Positions 1 through 8,378 of a stretch of 64,000 nucleotides of DNA are shown piece by piece. Numbering within the stretch: the first letter of the stretch is position 1; each line of letters starts with the position of its first letter. Source of the stretch: Colimorpha sp045597945. Its GTDB lineage: Bacteria > Bacteroidota > Bacteroidia > Bacteroidales > P3. Below the pieces are notes generated by a model, which did no database searches, was not told the DNA's origin, and saw only the letters and a list, made by a program, of their open reading frames with translations. The position numbers and the translations under genes were made by a program. The stretch covers positions 1-64,000 of the forward strand of contig JAZLLD010000059.1 in NCBI GenBank assembly GCA_045597945.1, read 5' to 3'.

Positions 1-3
1 CTA

Positions 4-118
4 GCCCCGCCCTTCCCCCGTTCCTTATCCTATATTTATACCTTATTTATACTATATTTATCCTATATATAATAGAATAACTAAGGTATAACTATAGTAT
101 AAATAAGGTAAAACGAGC
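4..118. repeat. AT-rich palindromic dispersed element, copy 1
   Basis: A core of alternating TATA/CCTTATTTATAC-type words is bordered by a GC-rich left end (CCCCGCCCTTCCCCCG) and a GAGCGGGG right end. The core is itself imperfectly self-complementary. The reverse complement of 12891-13008 matches this stretch closely, including the GC-rich border, so the two are inverted copies of one non-coding element. No ORF is present. Function is unknown; it could be a MITE-like or REP-like repeat. Confidence 0.7.
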
Positions 119-191
119 GGGGTTAGGGCGGAGTTTGAGTCAGGGTATGGGGCTTCCGAAAACCGACTGCACCAGTCTTATGGCAACTACT

Positions 192-243
192 AAAAAAAGG
201 ATAGTCTAAGTCTCGCAAGCGAAACTTAGACTATCCTTTTTTT
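192..243 (-). terminator. Bidirectional intrinsic terminator
   Basis: Seven A residues (192-198) precede a long stem containing GGATAGTCTAAGT and its complement ACTTAGACTATCC, followed by seven T residues (237-243). The hairpin can act in both directions. On the minus strand it lies just past the stop of the gene ending at 258. The same stem sequence recurs at 30480-30515. Confidence 0.85.
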
Positions 244-257
244 GAGGTTGTCTTATG

Positions 258-917
258 TTAGAAAGAGAGGGTAAGCGCGCCCATGGTGGGGGAAGCCGAG
301 AAGGCAAGAGACCATCCGAGATTGTCGGCCTCGGGAGCGAGAAGGTTCTCGGCAGACACACGTTTATGCTTGTTTTTCTTGCTGGCCGGAGTATTGCGGG
401 TGTTCTTAGTTTGATATTTGGTTGCATTTGCGCCAGATTTAGCGCCGTCGGAACTGACCAGGATTATGCCACCTGTGAGCATTCCTGCACCCAACACAGC
501 TGCACCAATACCAACGTACATGAAAACATCGGACACAAAATTTGCTCCCTCTTGGGCAGAGGGGTCAGAATCGGGGATAATGCCATTTGACACATCCTTG
601 AACAAAAGGGAATATGCGATGGTGGCACCACCAGCAATAAGGGTACCTGCACCTGACCAGATAAGGCAGACACCTGCGAATTTGCGGAATCCGGGGTCGG
701 CCTGGGTTGCCTGCAGATCCATAGTGGAATTGGTGCCAAAAACACCATTGCTATTGAGCAATGTGGGAGAATACAGACTATTGTCGACTGTAGCAGCCAT
801 GCTGAGCTCGCTGCTGATGTTAAAATCATTGGTGTTTTCGGCCACAGCCATGAATTGAGCCTGCGCCTGACCACATATAGCGATCACTAACGCTAACAGG
901 AAGAGGACTTTTTTCAT
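258..917 (-). CDS. Hypothetical exported membrane protein
   Basis: The 219-residue product is not recognised. It starts with a clear signal peptide (MKKVLFLLALVIAICGQAQAQ), so it is exported. After a polar stretch there are two hydrophobic segments around residues 80-105 and 130-155, then a basic lysine-rich stretch (KKNKHKR). The C-terminus alternates hydrophobic and small residues and ends in Phe, as in many outer-membrane proteins. It lies 88 bp downstream of the FtsX-like gene on the same strand and is followed by a strong terminator, so it is probably the last gene of that unit. Only the envelope location is supported. Confidence 0.75.
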   Translation of the reverse strand: MKKVLFLLALVIAICGQAQAQFMAVAENTNDFNISSELSMAATVDNSLYSPTLLNSNGVFGTNSTMDLQATQADPGFRKFAGVCLIWSGAGTLIAGGATIAYSLLFKDVSNGIIPDSDPSAQEGANFVSDVFMYVGIGAAVLGAGMLTGGIILVSSDGAKSGANATKYQTKNTRNTPASKKNKHKRVSAENLLAPEADNLGWSLAFSASPTMGALTLSF

Positions 918-1005
918 TTACGGACTAATATTTAATTGTGTAATAACTGAATTATTTCTTTTTTAGTATATCACCATTTACTTTTTTTCAATAATACTGG
1001 CCGCC

Positions 1006-2235
1006 CTATATCTTACGCTTGCGGATGGAGAGGAAGACGGCGGCGGTGCTGATGGCCATGACGAGGAGGAAGGTGAGGAGGAAGTCGACGGCATGCATGG
1101 CAACGGGAAAGGCAGAAACCACAAAGTTGTCGCCCATCTTGATGAGGCCGAAATGCTGCTGAAGGAAGCAGATGACAAAGCCGAAGAGCAACCCTACGAC
1201 AACACCAAAGGCGGCAATCATGATGCCTTCGACACGAAAGATGCGGCGAATATCGGAACGACGCATGCCGAGTGAAAGCAGTGTAGAAATATCGCGCCGC
1301 TTATCTAAGACAAGCAAGGAGAGCGATGCCACAAGGTTGAGTGTGGCAATGAGGACGATAAGGGCCAGGATAAGGTAGATGCCCAGGCGCTCGGATCGGT
1401 AGACTTTATAGTATATCGGTTGTTGCTCGAATCGGTCTTTGACGGTGAATTGAGGCCCGAGAAGTTGGCGGAGTTGTTCTTTGACACGGCCAACTTTTGC
1501 ATGGGAATCAAGGGCGATGGCAAGGGCAGTGCACTCGTCAGATGAATAATCCATGAGTTGGCGGACGAACTGGATGTCGGCCACGACATAACGGTTGTCG
1601 ATGTCCTGCTGGATGTAGAAATTTCCGCCGGGAGCGGCATAGCCGGTATTGAGGGCTTGCTCCATGGTCATACCCATGCCAACGCCACGCTTGGGGATAT
1701 GAACGGCCACAGGAGTGTTGGAGGCTTCGCGGATACCGAGGTTGTAGTAGACTTCGGCACCAAAGAGGAGGAAGTATACCGTGGAACGGCCAAGGCTGTC
1801 CGGCACGGGGGTGGCCATCTTGAGGCCGTAGACACCTTGGTAGAGGAGGGTGTCGAGCCCAGTGACTTGTGGGTAGACGTCATCAACGCCACGGAGTGAG
1901 ACAATGGCCTGGTTGTGGCGGTGGGTGATCCACGCGTTTTCTTCTACGAGCTGCGAGACGGCAGTAACTCCATTGAGAGCCCGTACTTGATCCAGTGGGA
2001 TGTCGTCGGTATGGAAGGTCTTGCCCTGGGCAGGTTGGACAAGGATGGGAGGGTCGAAGGAGTTGAAAAGGCCCTGAGTGATGTTGCCGATGCCGTTGTA
2101 TACACTGAGCACAACGATGAGCGCCGTGGTGCTGACGGCAATGCCAATCAAAGAAATCCACGAGATAAGGTTGATGACAGTCTTCTGCTTGCGCGAGAAG
2201 AAGTATCGGCGGGCTATGAGCAAGTGCAATGGCAC
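1006..2235 (-). CDS. FtsX-type ABC transporter permease (LolC/LolE-like)
   Basis: The 409-residue inner-membrane protein has the MacB/FtsX permease layout. One membrane helix lies near residues 18-45 after a short basic N-terminus (LLIARRYFFSRKQKT). A large extracytoplasmic domain follows, then three C-terminal membrane helices with the conserved loop LVLDKRRDISTLLSLGMRRSD between the first and second. Family members move lipoproteins or other substrates out of the inner membrane, driven by a separate ATPase, which is not in this window. It follows rbfA on the same strand, an arrangement seen in other Bacteroidota. The lipoprotein-release role is inferred from the family; the exact substrate cannot be read from sequence. 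Confidence 0.88.
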   Translation of the reverse strand: MPLHLLIARRYFFSRKQKTVINLISWISLIGIAVSTTALIVVLSVYNGIGNITQGLFNSFDPPILVQPAQGKTFHTDDIPLDQVRALNGVTAVSQLVEENAWITHRHNQAIVSLRGVDDVYPQVTGLDTLLYQGVYGLKMATPVPDSLGRSTVYFLLFGAEVYYNLGIREASNTPVAVHIPKRGVGMGMTMEQALNTGYAAPGGNFYIQQDIDNRYVVADIQFVRQLMDYSSDECTALAIALDSHAKVGRVKEQLRQLLGPQFTVKDRFEQQPIYYKVYRSERLGIYLILALIVLIATLNLVASLSLLVLDKRRDISTLLSLGMRRSDIRRIFRVEGIMIAAFGVVVGLLFGFVICFLQQHFGLIKMGDNFVVSAFPVAMHAVDFLLTFLLVMAISTAAVFLSIRKRKI

Positions 2236-2390
2236 GGGTTGACAGGATTGTAGATTTTAGAATGTAGAATGTAGAGTGGGCTGAAGCCGGAGTTTTGGAC
2301 TTTTACTTTTACGTTAACTGACAAGAAGCCAAACTTCATTAACCTCATAAACTGCTTCAACTCCATGCACTACTTCAACAATCTCTTAAC

Positions 2391-2768
2391 TTACTGCTTG
2401 AGCAGGCGCTCGATGTTTTCGACATAGTCAAGAGAATCGTCGAGATAGTAGTCGAGCTGAGGGATGATGCGAAGCTGCTTGCCCTCGCGCAGACCGAGGC
2501 GACGACGGATATCGGGTGCGAAAGTAAGAATGGCGTCAATGATACCCTGCTTAGTGGCAGGCTCTTGAGGGCGGTCGGCATAGGCAGGGATGTCGCCGAT
2601 GGGCATGATGCTGACATGGACACGGGCGATAGAAAGGTCGGGTGACACACGCACACCGGTGACGGTGATGAGGGAGTTGCCGAGAACGGGTTTCATCTCA
2701 CGGAGGAAGATGTCACCGAGGTCCTGCTGGATGAGACGCGATATTTTCTGCTGACGGGTAGACTGCAT
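2391..2768 (-). CDS. rbfA: 30S ribosome-binding factor RbfA
   Basis: The 125-residue protein matches RbfA in length and pattern: N-terminal MQSTRQQKISRLIQQDLGDI, central VTGVRVSPDLSIARVHVSI, and the C-terminal RIIPQLDYYLDDSLDY. RbfA is a single KH-like domain protein that binds the immature 30S subunit and assists 16S rRNA 5'-end maturation and cold adaptation. The gene lies upstream of the FtsX-like permease in the direction of transcription, with a 155-bp gap, so co-transcription is possible. No TAnnTTTG box was found in its upstream region, which instead carries a 17-bp inverted repeat. Confidence 0.95.
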   Translation of the reverse strand: MQSTRQQKISRLIQQDLGDIFLREMKPVLGNSLITVTGVRVSPDLSIARVHVSIMPIGDIPAYADRPQEPATKQGIIDAILTFAPDIRRRLGLREGKQLRIIPQLDYYLDDSLDYVENIERLLKQ

Positions 2769-2804
2769 AGTGTTGAATAAATATTAGAAATTAGTAATTA
2801 CAAA

Positions 2805-2861
2805 ATAATTGATAATTAATAATCGAGGGCAGAGCACCCAAAACTATTAATTATCAATTAT
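2805..2861. repeat. Perfect 17-bp inverted repeat upstream of rbfA
   Basis: ATAATTGATAATTAATA at 2805-2821 is perfectly complementary to 2845-2861, with a 23-bp GC-richer loop. It sits between rbfA (start 2768) and the gene ending at 2876. As RNA it would form a weak A/U hairpin without a clean T-run, so it may be a weak terminator of the upstream unit or an intergenic repeat. Confidence 0.6.
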
Positions 2862-2875
2862 TCGTTATTAACAAC

Positions 2876-3484
2876 TTAGAGTCTCCAACCGAGACGAAGG
2901 GGGATGAAGACGGTCTGCTGCTGGAAAACGACACCCACTTCGGCATAGAAGCTGTGGTAGTTGCGGTCCATCTGCTGGAGAGCATGATCGTAGAACCAGT
3001 TGAGGCCACCATAGATTTCGACATAAGGCGACATGGTGGTGCCGTAGTTGTTGTTGTTCATAAGGAAACTGCCACCGAGACGAGCGCCTACCATGGGAGC
3101 CCAGGTTTCACCTACGGGGCGGTAATCCATATCAACAAACACTTGAGCCATGTGGCTGGGCTCGAGGCTCTTGTCGGCCAGAGTGGGCTGGCAGAAACTA
3201 TAGCCGAGACCGCCTCCGAGGAAGAAGTCCTGGCTAATGTTGACACCATTGATGATGTTGAGGCCGAAGGCTTCCTCGTGGGCATTGAGGTTATAGCCCT
3301 GAGGGGTGACGTTTGGCGCGACACCATCGATGGTGGGTTTGCCATAGTTGCCAACATTGTGGAGATAACCGGCTTCAAGTTTGAACATGTACTCTACATT
3401 GGGACGCTGCTGCGTGTACTGAGCCATTGCCGAGGAAGCGGCAATGAGCATAACTATCAGTAAGACAATATTTATTTTTTTCAT
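2876..3484 (-). CDS. Predicted outer-membrane beta-barrel protein
   Basis: The 202-residue protein has a signal peptide ending SSAMAQ and then alternating amphipathic strands rich in Gly, Tyr and Phe (EAGYLHNVGNYG, FLGGGLGYSF, PMVGARLGGSF, YVEIYGGLNWFYD). It ends in FIPLRLGWRL, consistent with a beta-barrel C-terminal strand. It overlaps the stop of the M1 peptidase gene by four bases (ATGA), so the two are translationally coupled and probably linked in function. No specific family is recognised. Length fits a small 8-stranded barrel. Confidence 0.75.
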   Translation of the reverse strand: MKKINIVLLIVMLIAASSAMAQYTQQRPNVEYMFKLEAGYLHNVGNYGKPTIDGVAPNVTPQGYNLNAHEEAFGLNIINGVNISQDFFLGGGLGYSFCQPTLADKSLEPSHMAQVFVDMDYRPVGETWAPMVGARLGGSFLMNNNNYGTTMSPYVEIYGGLNWFYDHALQQMDRNYHSFYAEVGVVFQQQTVFIPLRLGWRL

Positions 3485-5829
3485 TGTATAATAATTTGCG
3501 AGTGCAAAGATAAGAAATTATTTTGGATTATTGCAAAATAGGTTCCGGCGGGAAGGTTGTGGGCAACGCGGGTGCCCGATGTCAAATTGTTTTTTTGCAA
3601 CACTTTGCGCCCCATTTGGTCAACGATAATAAGGTTGAAATTTTTATCATAGGACCCCAGGTCAATGGTGAATTCTTGCCCTGCAGATGGGTTGGGGAAA
3701 AGGCGAAATGTTGTTTCGGCATCGGAGGAGATAGCAGGAATGGAAGCGAGGTTGGTGTCGACAACAGCAAGGGCATACTGGCCAGGGAAGAGGCGTGCGG
3801 TGAAATAGCCGGTGGAAATGGAGCTGGAGGAGGTGCGTGTGCGGGAGACAACGCGCCAAGGTTCAGCCGGAGTGGCACGGTAGACAAGGCTGAGCGAGTC
3901 TAGGGTGTTGCGATTGTCGTAGAATCCATAGTCGAGGAAGGGCGCACCTGCGGAGCCGGTTGAGCCCAAGTTATAAAGGAACCGACCCTGGACATCGCCA
4001 TCCCAAGGAACAAGGCCGGCAACTTGCCAGTAGCGGTTGGAGATGCGAAGGATGCCTTCGGGCAGCTGGCCTTGTGGGCGAGCATAATGATGACCGACAT
4101 GCACCCAGGCAGTTGGGTCGGAGTTGGCCTGGCCGACGTAGAGGCGGCAGAGGCTGTGGGTGAGGTCGCGCAAACCTTTGGTGCGGAGCTGCGCCGTATC
4201 ATCAGTGGAGGCATCGGAGAGCCTGTGATAATAGTCGACCACGGCATAGGCAGGGTTGAAGGGAAGCTCAAAAGTTTGTGTGAAGACACTGTCGTCGAAC
4301 ACCATGAGGCGGTCGGCCTGCTGGCGGTCCTGCGAGAAGAAAGTGACTGGCACACGGTTGCCACGACAATAATCCGGAGCGCCCTTGAGAAGCTGGCGGA
4401 TGGTGATGGTGGCGGTGTTGCCGTAGGCCGAGAAACTGTCGATAGCATAATCAACAAAGCCAGGGTTGAAGACGTGGAAATTGAAGAAATCCGTGAGGTC
4501 CATTCCGCTATAAGCCATGAGCGAATCTCTCACCTGCAAAGCCGTAAGGCTGGGAAAATCCGTAGCGAACAAGTGCTGCAAACTGCTGTAGAACAGCGAG
4601 TCGCCCATATATCCTCGCAGAGAATGCCACATCATAGCGCCCTGCTTATAGGTGGTTGTGCCATAAGTGTGGTACTGATCCATGCCGGAGAGCGAGCGAT
4701 AACCGCCATCATCGATATGGGCCATGCGGAGCACCTGGGACAGCATGTCCTGATAGTAATCTATGGATGAAGATTTGCCGAAGGCTGCCTCATTGGCGAT
4801 TTCCTCGCAGAAGCTGGCACCGCCCTCATTGAACCACATGTCCTCCTGCGAAGCGCAAGTCACGGTGTTGCCAAACCAGGCGTGGGCAAGCTCGTGGCAG
4901 ATAGTCATCTGGCAAGCCACCTGCCCTTTATCGGCCATACACACCGAAACAAGACCGATGTTCTGCACATGCTCCATCGACCCCTGAGGTGTTGCCACAT
5001 AACCCACTCTGTCCCAACGATAAGGGCCTAAGCAACGCTCATACATCGGTATCACATCCTCCAAAATATCATAAGCCTCATACACATGGGTGCTGTCGTG
5101 GGTAGTGAAAGCAATAATTGCAGGATACTCGCCATAAACACCCTGATAGTCACGTTCTATAACATGCCAATTGGCAGCAGCCACAGACACAAGGTAGGTA
5201 GGTGTCTCTTGCTCAAGAGTCCAAGTGGAAGTCACGCTATTATCGGCATTGCGCACTTCGGCCAACTTCAAGCCACTGCAAATAGTTCGCCAGCCAGGCT
5301 TGGTCGTGACAGTGATGTCATAGCTGGCTTTATCGTAGAAATTATCGCGACACGGAAACCATGCGCGGCCATAGTTGTGGGGATAGTCATTAAAGGCCAC
5401 ACCCAGATTATAATAGATGTCGTTGTCGAAATGCAAGCCGCCCCAGCCATAACCTTCCACATATCCTGAGCTGGCATACGCCACGTCAATCTCAAAATCC
5501 TCACCAACAGCAATATTTCCAAGAAGTTGCACAGTAAGTCTTGCATTAGAACGGTCGTAGGTATAAGCTACAGGTGTAGCGGCTTCGCCCATGGCAACAG
5601 CGGTAACAGAATCGCAGATAAGATCGAAATCAACAGACGAGCAAGGCCTGGTAATCTTTAAATGAATAATCGCCTGCGCGTCAAGATGCTTAGGCTGGCT
5701 GTGGCCCAAGTCAAGATTCAAAGAATAACGGCGCACATCCACCGAATCCGATTCCGCCGACTGCGAAAAAGCATTATTTGCAGCCATAAACATGGCCAAC
5801 AACAACATTAACGAGTATTTTTTTTTCAT
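3481..5829 (-). CDS. Secreted M1-family metallopeptidase with T9SS sorting domain
   Basis: The 782-residue enzyme starts at MKKKYSLMLLLAMFMAANNAFSQ, a good signal peptide. The frame stays open 186 codons further upstream, but that part is AT-rich non-coding sequence holding the promoter. The catalytic gluzincin site is HELAH (residues 312-316) followed by the third ligand E335 18 residues later, as in the aminopeptidase N family. The usual exopeptidase GAMEN loop appears as GSMEH. The last ~80 residues (FRLFPNPS..., PAGTYFAII) form a type IX secretion C-terminal domain, so the enzyme should be exported to the cell surface or outside. It probably releases amino acids or peptides from host or dietary protein. 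The downstream barrel gene overlaps by four bases. Confidence 0.9.
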   Translation of the reverse strand: MKKKYSLMLLLAMFMAANNAFSQSAESDSVDVRRYSLNLDLGHSQPKHLDAQAIIHLKITRPCSSVDFDLICDSVTAVAMGEAATPVAYTYDRSNARLTVQLLGNIAVGEDFEIDVAYASSGYVEGYGWGGLHFDNDIYYNLGVAFNDYPHNYGRAWFPCRDNFYDKASYDITVTTKPGWRTICSGLKLAEVRNADNSVTSTWTLEQETPTYLVSVAAANWHVIERDYQGVYGEYPAIIAFTTHDSTHVYEAYDILEDVIPMYERCLGPYRWDRVGYVATPQGSMEHVQNIGLVSVCMADKGQVACQMTICHELAHAWFGNTVTCASQEDMWFNEGGASFCEEIANEAAFGKSSSIDYYQDMLSQVLRMAHIDDGGYRSLSGMDQYHTYGTTTYKQGAMMWHSLRGYMGDSLFYSSLQHLFATDFPSLTALQVRDSLMAYSGMDLTDFFNFHVFNPGFVDYAIDSFSAYGNTATITIRQLLKGAPDYCRGNRVPVTFFSQDRQQADRLMVFDDSVFTQTFELPFNPAYAVVDYYHRLSDASTDDTAQLRTKGLRDLTHSLCRLYVGQANSDPTAWVHVGHHYARPQGQLPEGILRISNRYWQVAGLVPWDGDVQGRFLYNLGSTGSAGAPFLDYGFYDNRNTLDSLSLVYRATPAEPWRVVSRTRTSSSSISTGYFTARLFPGQYALAVVDTNLASIPAISSDAETTFRLFPNPSAGQEFTIDLGSYDKNFNLIIVDQMGRKVLQKNNLTSGTRVAHNLPAGTYFAIIQNNFLSLHSQIIIQ

Positions 5830-5884
5830 AAGTCTATAATATTCTGCATCAATAGGTAGCAAAAACAAATTTGCTTTTAAAATG

Positions 5885-5892
5885 CAAAGATA
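5885..5892 (-). promoter_or_regulatory. Promoter -7 box for the M1 peptidase gene
   Basis: The minus strand reads TATCTTTG, an exact Bacteroidota TAnnTTTG box, about 56 bases upstream of the start at 5829. It is divergent from the + strand promoter at 5904-5935, so the two promoters share a short AT-rich control region. Confidence 0.75.
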
Positions 5893-5903
5893 CGAAAAAA
5901 AAA

Positions 5904-5935
5904 TTTGTTGGAATAAAAAAAAGTTTGTACTTTTG
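5904..5935 (+). promoter_or_regulatory. Bacteroidota promoter upstream of the SPFH gene
   Basis: TTTG at 5904-5907 and TACTTTTG (TAnnTTTG) at 5928-5935 are separated by 20 bases, matching the Bacteroidota -33/-7 arrangement. Transcription would start near 5942 and leave a leader of about 215 bases ahead of the SPFH start at 6158. That leader holds a short ORF (5983-6081) and an inverted repeat. Confidence 0.8.
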
Positions 5936-5982
5936 CAAAGTGATATCAAAATAATATCATTCCAAATCAACAAAAACAAAAC

Positions 5983-6081
5983 ATGAACACCGCTGCCAAA
6001 GTGCCCAATGAGCCCAAAAGAAGAAGACCCGCTTTCCCTTCGCTCTTCCTTCGCTCTTCCTTCGCTGTAGGTCTTCTCTGA
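5983..6081 (+). other. Possible 32-codon leader ORF with 11-bp tandem repeats
   Basis: Within the SPFH leader an ATG opens 32 codons encoding an Arg-rich then hydrophobic peptide (KRRRPAFPSLFLRSS). The DNA at 6037-6066 is almost three copies of CCTTCGCTCTT. It is enclosed by the 8-bp inverted repeat AGAAGACC/GGTCTTCT (6022-6029 and 6070-6077). The whole could be a structured leader instead of a coding sequence. No recognisable family. Confidence 0.3.
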
Positions 6082-6157
6082 GGAACAGCCCAAAAGCAAT
6101 GTTTCACGGGGCACTGGCAAGATTTCATAGGAATTAAATACTAAATAATAAAGCAAT

Positions 6158-7138
6158 ATGGAAACAAAAGAATTTGCAAAGAAAATGACCGCAGCCAACA
6201 ACGGCTTCTTACATCTGGCTATCAACTTAGTGATGCTGGCAGCATTCATCCTGGTAGAAATCCTCATCGGCAGCCAACCCTGCATGGTAGATGCCACCGG
6301 CGAGCCCACCGGCTGGATCGCTCTGCCCATCGTGCTGGGTATAATACTATGTTTTATATATATTATGCACTGCGTCGGCTTCATCATCCTTCAGCCCAAC
6401 CAGGCTTGTGTGCTGACTTTCTTCGGCAAGTATAGCGGCACCGTGAGCGAGACCGGCTTCTTCTTTGTTAATCCTTTCTACAGCAAGAAAAAGCTCTCTC
6501 TGCGTGCCCGCAACATGGATGTTCCCCCCATCAAGGTCAACGACAAGAACGGCAACCCCATCATGATCGGCCTGGTGCTGGTATGGAAAACCAAGGACTG
6601 CTACAAGGCTTGCTTTGACATTGATGTCGACACCCTGGCTGCGCCCAAGGCCAACGGCGAACAGACTAACAAGCAAGACCTTAAGGGCTACGATAGCTTC
6701 GTAAGCGTGCAGAGCGATGCCGCACTGCGCAAGGTGGCCGGACTCTACGCCTACGACAATATGGACAACCACGCTCCCGAAGTGACCCTGCGTAGCGGTG
6801 GCGAAGAGATTAACAATCAGCTGGAAGAGGAGCTGGCTAGCCGCCTGAGCATCGCCGGCATCGAGATTGTGGAAGCCCGCATCAACTACCTGGCCTACGC
6901 TGCCGAGATTGCACAAGTGATGCTGCGCCGCCAGCAGGCCGACGCCATCATCGCCGCCCGCGAGAAGATTGTGGAAGGTGCCGTCAGCATGGTCGACCTT
7001 GCCCTTAAGAAACTCTCCCAGGATCAGATTGTTGAGCTTGACGAAGAGCGCAAAGCCGCCATGGTCAGCAACCTCCTCGTAGTCCTCTGCGCCGACGAGA
7101 GCGCCAGCCCCGTAATCAACACCGGCTCGCTGTACTAG
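6158..7138 (+). CDS. SPFH/Band 7 domain membrane protein
   Basis: The 326-residue protein has two N-terminal membrane segments (about 20-40 and 54-76). It continues into an SPFH domain beginning IILQPNQACVLTFFGKYSGT and including GFFFVNPFYSKKKLSLRARN. A helical part follows (EEELASRLSIAGIEIVEARI, LRRQQADAIIAAREKIVEGA). SPFH proteins form membrane-associated oligomeric rings that organise membrane microdomains or proteases. The C-terminal stretch ends without a long coiled coil. The gene is followed within 40 bases by a small ribbon-helix-helix gene; this SPFH plus RHH pairing occurs in other Bacteroidota, though its meaning is not established. It has its own promoter. Confidence 0.9.
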   Translation: METKEFAKKMTAANNGFLHLAINLVMLAAFILVEILIGSQPCMVDATGEPTGWIALPIVLGIILCFIYIMHCVGFIILQPNQACVLTFFGKYSGTVSETGFFFVNPFYSKKKLSLRARNMDVPPIKVNDKNGNPIMIGLVLVWKTKDCYKACFDIDVDTLAAPKANGEQTNKQDLKGYDSFVSVQSDAALRKVAGLYAYDNMDNHAPEVTLRSGGEEINNQLEEELASRLSIAGIEIVEARINYLAYAAEIAQVMLRRQQADAIIAAREKIVEGAVSMVDLALKKLSQDQIVELDEERKAAMVSNLLVVLCADESASPVINTGSLY

Positions 7139-7175
7139 AACTTCTAGAACCTCTAGATTATCTAGCATTACTACG

Positions 7176-7337
7176 ATGGCAAAAAAAAGTTTCGCTCTAC
7201 GCGTTGATGAAGAAGTGTACGCCGCCATTGAGAAATGGGCTGCCGACGAGTTCCGCAGCACCAATGGCCAGATAGAGTGGATACTCTCCGAGGCACTCAA
7301 AAAGGCGAAGCGCACACCCAAAAAGAAAGAAGAATAA
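7176..7337 (+). CDS. Small ribbon-helix-helix (Arc-type) protein
   Basis: A 53-residue ORF reads MAKKSFALRVDEEVYAAIEK, then a helix-turn-helix-like part (STNGQIEWILSEALKKAK) and a basic lysine tail. The pattern of one beta strand with alternating residues (SFALRV) followed by two helices is that of Arc/MetJ-type ribbon-helix-helix proteins, which bind DNA as dimers. It sits 37 bases after the SPFH gene and only 4 bases before the next gene, so it belongs to the same operon. It could autoregulate the cluster. It is too short for standard ORF cut-offs but clearly coding. Confidence 0.8.
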   Translation: MAKKSFALRVDEEVYAAIEKWAADEFRSTNGQIEWILSEALKKAKRTPKKKEE

Positions 7338-7341
7338 TAAT

Positions 7342-7803
7342 ATGCAGATTCGCAAGATTATAGGATTCGCCATGCTGGCACTCTCGATAATCGTCACATT
7401 GTTCACCCTCGTGCGCATTCTCGTGACAAAAGCCGAGCAGGCCGACTGGTTCAATATTTGGTGGAGCTTCGCCGAGATGGCCATCACCGAGGCCGCCTTC
7501 ATCATCATCAGTTTACGTCCCAACATAACTAGCAAACAGATGGTCTTCAACTTTCGTGCCAAAAAATTCGAATGGAAGAGAAACAAGAAGCTACGCGATG
7601 TGGGCAATTATCAGATAGTCCTCAACGGCACAGTGGCACTTTGGCTCTCGTTGCTGACAGCCTGCAGGATAATGATGGACCTCACCGGCCGACACTTCTG
7701 GGAAACCTTGTTCATCATTACGCTAAGCATGCTCGTAGTGGTCTTTGCCGTAATCATCTGGCTCTGCATCATCATGTACCGCACAGGCGGTTATGAGCAA
7801 TAG
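7342..7803 (+). CDS. Membrane protein of unknown function, tandem paralogue 1
   Basis: The 153-residue protein begins MQIRKIIGFAMLALS and has about four hydrophobic segments (roughly 5-27, 42-60, 92-110, 120-145). A conserved central motif reads MVFNFRAKKFEWKRNKKLRD. It is clearly related to the next gene (MIARKIIGITLFALS; YTFNFKERKFEWRSKNKL), so the two arose by tandem duplication. The gene follows the RHH gene by 4 bases. No known family is recognised. Confidence 0.75.
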   Translation: MQIRKIIGFAMLALSIIVTLFTLVRILVTKAEQADWFNIWWSFAEMAITEAAFIIISLRPNITSKQMVFNFRAKKFEWKRNKKLRDVGNYQIVLNGTVALWLSLLTACRIMMDLTGRHFWETLFIITLSMLVVVFAVIIWLCIIMYRTGGYEQ

Positions 7804-7873
7804 CCCAGCCTCCGACCCTTTAACCAGAACAGCCAACGCCAATCAAAAAATCATAATCCTTAACCTGACAATC

Positions 7874-8314
7874 ATGATAGCTCGCAAGATTATAGGCATC
7901 ACGCTCTTCGCCCTCTCCTTTGCCATGGACATAGCCACCACGGTCTTTCTAGGGGTAAAGGGTGGCAACATTGAGCTGTGGTTGCAATTGGCAACATTCA
8001 CCCTCATCATGGCCGCACTATTGGTAGTAACACTGCGCCCCGACTGGAATGGCCAATACACCTTCAATTTCAAAGAACGCAAATTCGAATGGCGCAGCAA
8101 GAACAAATTGACCGACACCGGAAACTACCGTTTTCTGTCAAATGGTGCCATCACCTTCTCGCTCGCCCTCTTAGGATTCTGCCACATACTGGCCGATGCC
8201 TATGGCACCCACTTCAGCCAAAAAATGTTCTATGCCTCGGCATTTGCTCCGCTATGCGCCCTGCCCGTCGCCATCTGGTGCTCAATCAAAATGAGAAAGG
8301 GAACAGTAAAGTAG
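7874..8314 (+). CDS. Membrane protein of unknown function, tandem paralogue 2
   Basis: The 146-residue protein is a paralogue of the preceding gene, sharing the RKIIG start, the FNF-(R/K)-x-(R/K)-KFEW motif and the same four-helix membrane layout. The start at 7874 was chosen because it aligns with the start of paralogue 1. The frame is open to an ATG at 7793 inside the previous gene, but the extra 27 residues are not hydrophobic and have no counterpart. The two-gene duplication suggests a heteromeric membrane complex with the upstream SPFH protein, which is inference only. Confidence 0.72.
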   Translation: MIARKIIGITLFALSFAMDIATTVFLGVKGGNIELWLQLATFTLIMAALLVVTLRPDWNGQYTFNFKERKFEWRSKNKLTDTGNYRFLSNGAITFSLALLGFCHILADAYGTHFSQKMFYASAFAPLCALPVAIWCSIKMRKGTVK

Positions 8315-8330
8315 TGAATAGCGCGGCAGC

Positions 8331-8355
8331 CTCAATTCACTATTTCACAATTCAC
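8331..8355. repeat. 25-bp intergenic repeat, copy 1
   Basis: The 25 bases CTCAATTCAC...TTCACAATTCAC occur identically at 11168-11192. Related TTCACAATTCACTA words occur at 16262-16297. All copies are intergenic and close to gene ends. Confidence 0.7.
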
Positions 8356-8378
8356 TGAAAAAACAACAAATCAACACA

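Noticed and set aside
5830..6387. 186-codon N-terminal extension of the M1 peptidase frame
   Set aside because: It precedes a perfect signal peptide, covers two promoters and overlaps the SPFH start on the other strand.
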